NCBI GenBank assembly: GCA_036852015.1 | Contig: JAANDG010000490.1 | Location: 48,004-112,003 of the forward strand | Length of the DNA stretch: 64,000 nucleotides | From: Pelodera strongyloides | Taxonomy: Eukaryota; Nematoda; Chromadorea; Rhabditida; Rhabditidae | Direction of reading: 5' to 3' | Shown here: positions 54,900 through 64,000 of the stretch, piece by piece | Layout of the letters: each line of letters begins with the position of its first letter | How positions within the stretch are numbered: position 1 is the stretch's first letter | The notes under the pieces: generated by a model | Told to the model about the DNA's origin: nothing | The model's database searches: none | The model's input: only the letters and a program-made list of their open reading frames with translations | Position numbers and translations under genes: made by a program

Positions 54900-57800
54900 C
54901 TACACAGAAATAGATCCCTCGCGGAAGTCCGATTTTCCAATGTGAACGTTTATCAATGCAGACATTCCGCTCGACTGCTGCTTTAATGCCTCTTGGATCA
55001 CCTGAAACCGATTGATTGATTGCGTCATCAATCAATAGTTATTGATTGACCGGTGACATCGATTTAGCCCATCCAATCTTCTCGACAAGCTGTATCGTCA
55101 ACAAAATTAGCCCCCTTCTAGTCTGTAATACAATTCCTGTGTAATGTAAACACAGGAATTATATTACGATGGAAAATCGATAGTTCACTAATTCATATTC
55201 ATCTTCGATTCACATTCATTCATAAAGTAAACAGCCTGCGAAGAAGTCATAGAATATTAATAAAAAGGGACATATTCGTTAACCAGTTAGCCTTACTTAA
55301 TTGTTCCAAATAGTATTCTAACCTCGGAATACAATTGTTCCTGGGCATGTTAGTCACGAACAACGCAACCCCATTCATATCGATTAGGCTGCGAATTAGT
55401 TTTTACAATCTCATTTACCTGGTCAGTTTCGGTCTCATTATCATCATTCAGCTTGGCTCCCCACCCGCCCAGAGCAATAGCAACGTCCTCATATGGTGTA
55501 CGCTAAAAAGGATCGAAAATAAACGAAAAAGTGCCAGTATACGACACATACCCCCCTCTCTCATACATACACACACACACGCACGCACACACAACACATA
55601 TACACGCACACACACACTGTTACAAATAACCGTACCGCCAATTGTGTCGAAATACTGCTTCCAAACATCGGAATCTGTTCACGTGCGATCTGTGACCAAC
55701 ATGCATCGTTACCAACAACGCCAACCACAGGCAGCTTGAATCTAAAGCAGAAAACATTTCGTCAAATATCAGAACAATTTCCAAATGGCTTTTAAGTTAA
55801 GATGTAAATGGATCTTATACTTGAATCAGGGCATAAAACTCGTCGGGAAAAGCAAAAAGCTCAAAACCACCATACAAATTCATGCAATATGCTAATTCGG
55901 ATGGTGGTTTCGTCGGTCAGTTCGTCAACGAGTTTTTGTTATGACTTGAATATTTAATAAACACATGTTTGATGACTTGCCACAAAAACGACACTGACAA
56001 GGAGAGTAAATAAATTTTCAAAAGCCCCACCTAGTGAACGTATCAAATTCCATAATCGAGTATCCGCATGATCCGTCTCCCCAGAGAATGAAGACGGGGC
56101 GGTCCGGGTGCACAACCTGAACGATGGCGTCACGCGGTTACTAATAAACACCACATAATTACACTTACAGTTTTTTTGTGCGCATCTTTATGGTGTAATA
56201 AATTATTATAATTATAATTATTAATCATACGATGTCCCGAGTCCCGATGCACCATTTTCATGAAAGAAACTGAATGCGTTCCTGGGCTTGCTGCGCGCGC
56301 CGTTTGCGCACTCTGGTTTACGGTGTTTCACAAGGCAATTATCATAGGACTAGCGGTCAGGTAACTGCCTGGTATTCCGCTGCTTCACTTCTGAAGCTAA
56401 CAAAAGTTATAAATACCTTTGCTCCGAGTGCAAATCCACCTCCGACTCCGAGGGTTCCAAATGCTCCAGGATCAAGCCACTGCAGTGGTCCTCTGGGTCG
56501 AACCATATAAGCCGCTGAACCGACAAAATCACCACCATCGGCCACCAAGATTGCATTATCGGGTAGACTCTAAAAGAAGGAGAAGGAATATATGGACAAT
56601 CGTCACTAAGAGTTTGCACTTTGCACTTATGCAGTGTATTGTGGTTTATATCTGTGGTTTTTACATGCCCAAAGTGACCGTGGATAATGGCATTTATTTA
56701 TTTATGCGCCATTACAATTCGGCGAGCGGCGAATCGTTCTTCAGAGTCTAGCAATTATCAAACAGCAGACAATTTAAAAATCAAATTCGCATAATAAAGC
56801 GATAGCTCTTTCCGGACAAGCTGTAAAAGAACAATACAAACCTTATCCAATGCAGCCAAGAAGCTTAGCGGGTTAATTCCTCCGTTTTTCGGTTTCTCGA
56901 GTGCCTAAATTTTTGTAAATGTGACAAATATCCATTTATAACCATGTACACTAAGACACACACAGAGATAATATGTACACTAAGACACACACACACCCAC
57001 AGCCACACCCACACACAACACACACACACACACACTTTCGTTGTCAAATACCAACATAAACTTTTCATATTTATAATTTATAAAATAACTACAACTATAA
57101 AAAATCAACCTTTTGTGCATTTGTCTTTTCCTTCGCACTGTCCTTTTCCCGCAACTCACTGATCCATTCAGAGAATGATGGGTGTCCCCCAGTCTGAATA
57201 AAAAGATGATTACATTATCAGACTTCAGACTAGAAAAATGATTAAATTATATGACAGACTAAATTCTACATGTGTTGTGCAATTCACACCACACCGTAGT
57301 TCAGTGCTTGGCCTTTAGCCATTCATATTGTTTTATTGAACGCACAGAAAAACACACATGTTCAACATGTTTCGTTTCCGCATATACACATTTTCCTCAA
57401 AATTCAAATTACAACAAGGTTCTACCAACTTATCATAGGATATAACGCGCACAAAACAAACAAAGAAACAAACCTTGTTCACTTGCTCAGCTGCTTGCAC
57501 TAGAGTGGAGGCAACATCACCCAACACCGAGACATCCGCGTTCCAGAAGGCCTTTTCGTTCTGAATAAAGTCATGAACCAGCGTATAAATGGAGGTACGA
57601 CTAGCTAGCGGTCGACAATTATGATGTATTCTCGATGTTTCACATTCACCAACAAATTGACTGCATCTGCCTCCGGAGTCGTGAGCGGAGGCAGTTCGAT
57701 TTTACGGCCCGGATAGAAAAGAATCGACAGATACAACAAACTAGACAATGATCACACTACAAAGCTCAACAGGAACATCTAACCAGAAGTATTACCTTAG

Positions 57801-60800
57801 TCAGCTGACTACTATTTCTGTTAATCGACACAATCTTGGACTTCTTTGACAGAACACGACCATAAGATAGACGGAAATCGCAAACGGTTCCTGAATGGCA
57901 AATACGATTTGTTAGAAAATTTAATAGGACAAATAAAAAGAGCTCAAGGAAAGGAATCAAGAACAATGGGCCCGAATATACAAGCAGTGACCGCACAAGG
58001 AGACTGAGAATCCATAATCACAAACAGGGCACAACATCTGCAAGCGTAAATCAGCCTAACAAGTGAGGCAAATATATGCATACCAGTGAAATCACAAGAA
58101 GCCTAAGACTAAGCCTACCTGCCAAAATAGTGAGATCTGCCTCCTTCAGCGCGTCTCGCCTACAATGTCTCAATTGCAATTCGCTGTCCTTTCCAAGAAG
58201 TCCCCTCGCCATTCCACCCAAAAACACCGGAATTCCCAGGTCCTATAAGAGAACTTGAAAATTCAACAAACACTTGTGCGGCCCATGACATAGTAGCTTT
58301 TATAAACTGACCTCATACAGTGGCAATAAAACTAACTATAAGCGCAGATTACAGGTACAGACTAAATTTTGTCACTTTTCGAAGGGTTTAAAACTCCAAT
58401 AAAATCTATATCTAGGACACTTCCAGTTCTAGTACACGCACGAATCACCAGTCCACGAAAGCCACAAATTCATTTAGCCACGCTGTGAAACATCAGTTTT
58501 TTTTGGTGCTCGAAAAATTTTTGATGCTTGCTTTGCTCTCTTTCTAATATCGCTACTGGGTATTTGACAAAACGTGTGCGTTACATTTTACATTTGATGT
58601 ACATGATAGATGTTATGTTATACCTGAACGGCCTTCACGAGATCCTTGGGAACGACCGGCGGGAGTGTTGCCTGACTTCCAATCAACAGCACTGGTCGCT
58701 TGGCTCCACTGATCAGTTTGGCAATCGCGGAGATCTAAATTAAACTCGTAAATCAGTATTTTGACACATAAAAACACCTTAAATGTCATGTCAGTATACT
58801 AAATCGGCTCACGGGCTCATTTAGATGAATGAATTATAATTTCATCCACATGCACTGTTAGACTACAGGATGCTAGAGATATACTAGCTAAAACATACTA
58901 TCACTGTATCACGTCTCGCCAATTAGTTTAGCATATCAACCCATAAGAGACAGGCTTCGCTCCATAACCCTCTACTCGACATCCATTTCTTCTGGATTTG
59001 GATTTCTATATAAAGACAAGGGGCACGAAGAATAAATAACCTGTTCCTGCTTCGGCATCGGAACCTTTGTCGGCAGTGGGGTAATCTCTTGTGGAAGCCA
59101 TGCAGCTGGAATAGGGGTAAGGTTAGTACCTCATGGCCTAAGTCCGTGTCCGGTTCGTAAATTTGAAATTGGTCTGTTAGCTCAATTGCCGGAACAATTT
59201 GTAAATACATGTATCAACGACATCTTTCACCCAAGCTAGAAATACTTTTCGTCAACGCCAATTAAGTAAAGTAATCCCGATCCTTCCCTTTCACCTTCAC
59301 CATTTCACCCAACGTTTACACTAGAGCTTTTCCTTCGCGATAAATTTTGTTTCCGATAAGAAAAAAACGCTTTTGTAGCCGTATCGGAAAAAAATTGTTG
59401 GCGACAAACGGTAAAATTATCGTGTCGGAAACAATTTATTCCGCGATAAACGGCAAATTATCGTTTGTCAAAATATTTTTTGCCGACAAACGGCAAATTT
59501 ATCGTGTCGCACACAATTATTCCGCGATAAACGGCAAATTATCGTTTGGCAAAATATTTTTTTGCCGACAAACGGCAAATTATCGTTTGGCAAAATATTT
59601 TTTTGCCGACAAACGGCAAATTTATCGTTTCGCGAATCTAGGCGACAAGGAAAACAACAAGAATCGTTTATCGTTTTGGTGACTAAGATGATAAACGACA
59701 ATTTGTCGCGGAAGTTCCCAGAAACAACGATTTACCGCGTAAAGATAAATTTTTCACGGCGAAGCGAACAACCACAACTTAAAAATGGCAAAACGCAACA
59801 TGGAAATCTCACTGCGACAGGATTCGAAGTATCATGCAATTGCGTTTCCTTTTTTTCGCTTCTCATAAAAAAAGTGACGCTTTCAATAAATTCAGTAACT
59901 AAATAAAAACGTTAAATACGTATCGTCCTTTTTACGCTTTGATGAACTGAGATGGTGCTGGTGATGTCGTATCGTATTCAGTGGGTTTAATACTCGGCGT
60001 AAGTAAAAAAAAACATACTAAAACCGATGGTAGAATGTAAATAAAACACCAAACAAAGGTTTATTAATATTAGATAATCAAAAACATCAAATGTAACGCA
60101 AAAAAAGGAACGAATCATGGGGAAGCTTGAGGGTCAAAGTGCAATACCTATGTAAGACAGCGGTGAAATATGACCCCCATGCTTATGACCCTGCTAACAA
60201 AGTGTGAATATGTATACCGAGAAATGGTCTCGGGGAAAATCCGGTTTTTACTTGTCACATAAATTTTCGCTACTGTGATCTTATGCAAATTAGAATTTGA
60301 CTCTAATTCGGCTGATATTTTCTCGTAAACGTTGCAATAAAAGGAATCTTCAATCCTAATTTCTTTTCTATCTGTAAATCGGGAGAGGAAAGGGACTATA
60401 AGTGTAGCTTAAACAAGAAACGAAGGAACTTAACAGCCTTAACCTTCGCTTCAAATCATAACACATCGCACACTACAGTTCAATGGTCATGTGAATTAAA
60501 TTATGCATAACACGGTACACAAAAAAATAGATATCCCATAGGCAAAAGAAGGGCTACAATTTAACTTAATTCGTTTCTTTCTTAATAAGGGACAATGAAT
60601 AAACATAACTCACAGCAAAGAACACACAATTTCAACAATATAATAAATTTCCGGAACGTTGGAATTCATATATTATAGAAACAACTGGTAATGTACTGTA
60701 GTTTGAGGTCGTAACTTGTATGTACAAGCTCACTAGTGTACATAACGTGTCGAAATCGAAACAACAGCAACCTGAAAAATAGTAGAAGTCGGTCCACTAC

Positions 60801-63800
60801 TCCACATACAAATTTTCCATGTAAGACAATAATAATAATAAATATACAGACAACAAGAAAAATATTCCACAATAATAATATGAACATGATAATAATAAAA
60901 ATATGAATATATCATCACTTACACTTACCCGTGTATAGTCTTCGTTAGCTGCTACAAATTAGACGAGACCATATTCATAGCAGGAGGCATGGGACCCGAC
61001 ACTGAAGTGTGACCCATTGCATTGGTTGTGGGGCTTTAGGGGGAGGTAACCCGCTCATGGGCATAGAACCGATGCCACCCATCTGAAAAGTATAGCATAG
61101 TATACGTAAAATACGGGCAATTTGACCCATAAAAAATCTGTGACAAACTGACAAACTTCAGGCAAGGGCACAAATAAAAATGAATCATGAATGAACTGAC
61201 CTGACACTGCGACATTATTTGTTCCCAGTATTCGTAACCCGTCTCAGCTAATCCGTGACCATTCATGTACATCTAAAGAGCGAGTTGTTCGCTTATATGC
61301 TAGCAACTGTTAATGCAGCAATGCATCATTACTAAATCGATTATAACTAGAAATAAAGGTACAGTATGCAATCAAACACAGGCTTACATATGACGATGTG
61401 ACCAAAATTCCTAGACGTATTGATAAACAGACAAGTCACCTTATCTAAACGAGTTGGATTGAATGCGTGGGCAACCAGATCATCGGTCACTTCGTCTTCG
61501 GCGGACCCTGAAGAGAAGGTATTGCATTAATTGCATTAATTGCCAACTTCCACTAAAATTGCATTAATTGTAATTAACTCACCCATTGTAATTAACTCAT
61601 TAGCTGCGCATTAGGCGTGCGAATATCTAGTGCCATGCAAAAGCAAAATGCCGCACAATTTTGAAAAAAGGCGAATATTTGCCAAGGCCGCCCTTGAATC
61701 GCCTTGGTCGCCTCAGCTGTTTTAAGACGCCAATTCATTAGACCGCCTGTTTTCTAACAGAGACAGCTTCAGCTGTCCGCCAGAAGTGGACCACAAGCAA
61801 AATATACAATTTCAAAGTCACTCACATGTTGTTCGCTTCCTTTAACTCTTTCGTCTCCCAATCTCCCCATTTATCGCGACGTTCCACTCAAGCTCGCTTT
61901 GTCCACTCATTCCTTGCAAATCTAAAGAAACCGCCAAACCAATTTCTTGCGTCTAAAAGGCACACTTACAAATAAAAAAGTCAGGAATAGACGGTATAAA
62001 CGTAAAGTTGGAACTGGAACGCAAATTAGACAATAAAACAACGAAAATAACAAACAAAACAACTTAAAGAAGAAAAAGTTTAAAGAAAAAAATAAAATAA
62101 ATTATGCGCAATTAGTGCAAACTTGCACAATGTTGCGTCCCGCCACGGACCACCTGACAGACGCGTGACTTCTACGGTATATGCTCTCCAGCGGGTTATA
62201 GTGTATTTATCTCCAGTTTCGCGTTTCCAGTTTCCCATAGTTAAGATATGTAAATGTTAACATTTGCATATCTTAACTATGGGAAACTGGAAACGCGAAA
62301 CTGGAGATAAATACACTATAAGATAGAAACAGAGCTTGTTTTATCGGGGCTGAAATAAAGTGGAGGGGTGAAAATTTTGTATTGGCATGTAGTATACCTC
62401 ATTCGAAAGGCATTTTCTTGTACTGTAAGAAATGAGAAAGCTCCTTTTGTCTAAAGACCATTTTTCGTCTAAAAATGGGGTTGGAATAAGCAAGCCCCCG
62501 TCTTCCAGGGAAAGAAATTCAACGGAGAATAACGTCTGAAGTTGCGAACCCACACTTCTAGTTTTCAACTTATCGTTACAATCATTGTTCGCTCTGCTGA
62601 AAACTACCATTCGCAACTTGTCTCATTGCTTTCAAGTGAAGAAATTTACTGTCAATTTTGCTCCACCAAAAATATTTCAGTTAGCCAAAAATAGCGAAAA
62701 TAACGGTTGGAAAACAAAAGTAATGTTCTCAACTAGTAAGTTCAATGAGCTCTATTCGATGAGCTTCAAATCAAGCTTCAAAAATTTTCGTGGATTAAAT
62801 ATAGAAGGCTCAAAGCTCGCCTACATTTTTGATGTTCAAGTTCAAAGGTAACCTTGCCTTAACGCAAAGCTTCCTTGTGCTCTGAAATGTAAATACATAT
62901 ATTAAACATCACAAACGCTTGCAAATGGTTGCTAATTTCATTCCTCAGCAAATCTAATAAGTTCTTCATGTACCGTAACACACTAATGCAGTGAATTAGA
63001 GATGAATGGATTAGTTCTATTTGTTCAGGCCGCGAAGCTCCTTCCAAGGAATAAATTACACATTGAAATTGGTAAGGGTTAAAGACTCAATTGTCGCTAT
63101 TTACAGCTGTTTCGTAACAACGATAATTTTCCGCAAACACAGTCCTTTCTATTCGCGGTAAACGATAATTTGCCGGAAAGGGAGCCCGTTCAGTTCGCGA
63201 CAACGATAAATTGCCGGAAACAGAGATTTTTAGTTTTCGATAAACGATAATTTGCCGGAAAGAGAGCCCTTTCTGCTCGCGATAAACGATAATTTTCCGG
63301 AAAGAGAGCCCTTTGCGTTTGCGGCAAACGATAATTTGCCGGAAAGAGAGTCCTTTCCGTTCGCGATAAGAAAGGTCTATCCGGAAAGGGGCGGGCCATT
63401 GCCGACACTTGCCGGAAAACCGTTCATCGTCTTATCGCGAGGACAAACTCTAGTTTACACTCTAGTATAATAGCTCCATAACCTATCACTCCTAAAACAA
63501 TGCGCAACCAATTCTACTGTTCACAATACATATTTAAATCGTAAAAACCAAACAACCTCCAAATTGCCGGCTGACGTGGATTCTGAGGTAGTGATTCAAC
63601 GCAGTTTGAATGAAACCCTTCGCATTTGGGTTCAATCCAACTTCTTTCATCACTGAAAACAAATATGAAACAAAAAATACGCTCACGGCGGAGAATTCCA
63701 TTAATGGTGCCAATAATGCACCATTCGTGGATAAGTGTTTAGAGTTTAAATATTTTATCCGACAAATGTCAATATCTTCAAGCTTCAAGCAAGCAACCAC

Positions 63801-63986
63801 TTATTTCAAGTTTTTCAGACGTGAGCTACATCGAAGAACATAAAACATGTCTAAAACTGAACATAACAGGTTCAGAAAACAACAACATCCAAAAACATAC
63901 CCATTTGATAAGGGTAAAGAACATCAATGGGAAATTCCACAAATACGGGACCAGGGCATCCAGACGTGGCGGCACGGATCGCCTCA
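54900..63986 (-). CDS. ILVBL: ILVBL orthologue (2-hydroxyacyl-CoA lyase 2), C-terminal 14 exons, 5' end off window
   Basis: Exons 63986-63901, 63652-63557, 59105-59041, 58734-58624, 58242-58119, 57890-57796, 57560-57474, 57193-57110, 56904-56842, 56569-56417, 56116-56031, 55741-55636, 55502-55419, 55001-54900. Phases agree throughout, about 446 aa; the N-terminal third is missing. Seen: [95 protein letters not shown] and [15 protein letters not shown], ending [11 protein letters not shown]. The GDG...GND stretch binds thiamine diphosphate and Mg. Known of the family: cleaves 2-hydroxyacyl-CoA to formyl-CoA and an aldehyde one carbon shorter (fatty acid alpha-oxidation) at the [10 protein letters not shown] and [19 protein letters not shown] separate it from HACL1 and acetolactate synthase. 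Confidence 0.95.
55124..55168. repeat. Small hairpin
   Basis: GTAATACAATTCCTGTGT and ACACAGGAATTATATTAC with an 8-nt spacer. In the last ILVBL intron. Confidence 0.7.
59400..59650. repeat. Left subterminal array (CGGCAAATTATCGTTT)
   Basis: About five to six copies of AAACGGCAAATTATCGTTTG or close variants (some with TTTATCGT), with spacers CAAAATATTTTTTTGCCGAC. Two adjacent units (59525-59640) are nearly identical. Confidence 0.8.
60952..61586 (-). CDS. Small four-exon gene nested in the ILVBL intron, unknown
   Basis: Exons 61586-61583 (ATGG only), 61507-61440, 61272-61201 and 61082 to about 60952, all GT-AG and in phase. Reads [48 protein letters not shown], then [18 protein letters not shown]. 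After that the frame as given runs to a stop at 60975, but the +1 frame reads on in the same Met/Pro/Gly-rich style ([20 protein letters not shown] then SNL stop at 60952), suggesting one base is missing near the CCCC at about 61034. About 80-90 aa, acidic N-terminus, low-complexity C-terminus. I do not recognise it. The 4-nt first exon is inferred; an earlier coding exon is possible. Confidence 0.5.
61600..62195. other. Interior of the intronic element, no gene
   Basis: 61660-61810 is GC-rich of the dispersed family (GCCAAGGCCGCCCTTGAATC, GCCTTGGTCGCC). The rest is AT-rich. Confidence 0.5.
62196..62321. repeat. 126-bp near-perfect palindrome
   Basis: Arms TTATAGTGTATTTATCTCCA, GTTTCGCGTTTCCAGTTTCC, CATAGTTAAGATATG and exact complements, meeting at AAATGTTAACATTT. 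I see one mismatch (ATGTAAAT against ATTTGCAT). No loop to speak of. Confidence 0.93.
62341..62860. other. Interior of the intronic element, unassigned frames
   Basis: Minus 62341-62616 and plus 62585-62851 are open for about 90 codons each with ordinary composition (for example [20 protein letters not shown] on minus). No family recognised and no splice partners found. Could be transposase debris. Confidence 0.35.
63120..63370. repeat. Right subterminal array (AAACGATAATTTGCCG)
   Basis: About six units of GATAAACGATAATTTGCCGG followed by AAAGAGAGCCCTTTC-type spacer of about 50 bp. The core is the reverse complement of the left array core, so the two arrays face each other. Confidence 0.82.
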
Positions 63987-64000
63987 CTACAAATAAAGAA

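Larger units (their letters stand above)
59313..63468. mobile_element. About 4.15-kb inverted-repeat-bounded element in an ILVBL intron
   Basis: The left end ACTAGAGCTTTTCCTTCGCG and the complement of the right end, ACTAGAGTTTGTCCTCGCG, match with a few changes. Just inside each lies an array of the same 16-bp motif in opposite orientation (59400-59650 and 63120-63370). The element fills most of the 4.45-kb intron between ILVBL exons 63557 and 59105. Inside: a four-exon minus-strand gene, a 126-bp perfect hairpin and GC-rich pieces. This resembles a foldback-type DNA element. No transposase recognised. Confidence 0.6.

Noticed and set aside
57650..57720. Additional ILVBL exon between 57796 and 57560
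   Set aside because: The flanking exons join in phase and match the family without a gap; the segment is a small CTGCCTCCG/CGGAGGCAG hairpin in the intron.

Overview
This is a eukaryotic, intron-rich, repeat-rich window. I infer a nematode with moderate confidence. The evidence: short T-rich splice acceptors (TTTNAG), a TTTTCAG acceptor 4 nt before one start codon and a TTCTTCCAG acceptor 5 nt before another (as expected for spliced-leader trans-splicing), a secreted protein with a Thr-rich linker and a Cys-rich domain of nematode C6/DUF281 style, and a short interstitial TTAGGC run (the nematode telomere unit). Exons are about 60-150 bp, introns mostly 100-1000 bp. I rebuilt the genes by joining exons by hand on the minus strand, checking that the intron phase matched at each junction. 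Individual splice coordinates may be off by a base or two.

Layout. 0.8-5.6 kb: a TPRA1 (TPRA40/GPR175-type seven-pass membrane protein) orthologue, minus strand, with one exon that breaks frame. 5.7-15.7 kb: no gene recognised; GA/TC microsatellites, a 1-kb inverted-repeat element, several MITEs and a 62-nt A run. 15.76-21.77 kb: a tandem duplication of a transposon-like unit. Its ends carry many copies of the palindrome TGCGAATTCGCA, and it contains a six-exon plus-strand gene ending in a small zinc ribbon. The two copies carry different disabling lesions, and only copy 1 holds a 416-bp MITE. 21.8-30.4 kb: repeats. 30.4-34.3 kb: exons of a probable secreted Thr-rich/C6-like gene, minus strand. 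34.3-41.4 kb: retroposon-like repeats, tRNA-headed SINE-like pieces and G-rich DNA.

41.4-54.1 kb: a complete RBM19/Mrd1 orthologue (28 exons, about 930 aa, six RRMs, ribosomal RNA processing), minus strand, with about ten TTAA-flanked MITEs in its introns. 54.9-64.0 kb: the C-terminal two thirds of an ILVBL (2-hydroxyacyl-CoA lyase 2, thiamine diphosphate-dependent) orthologue, minus strand, running off the right edge. Its 4.45-kb intron holds an inverted-repeat-bounded element of about 4.15 kb, with arrays of a subterminal motif at both ends and a small four-exon gene I do not recognise.

The three conserved genes (TPRA1, RBM19, ILVBL) lie on the same strand but belong to unrelated pathways. 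ILVBL ends about 0.8 kb upstream of RBM19. Most of the rest is non-autonomous DNA transposon sequence using TTAA targets. The best candidates for undescribed biology are the duplicated TGCGAATTCGCA unit and the element inside the ILVBL intron.
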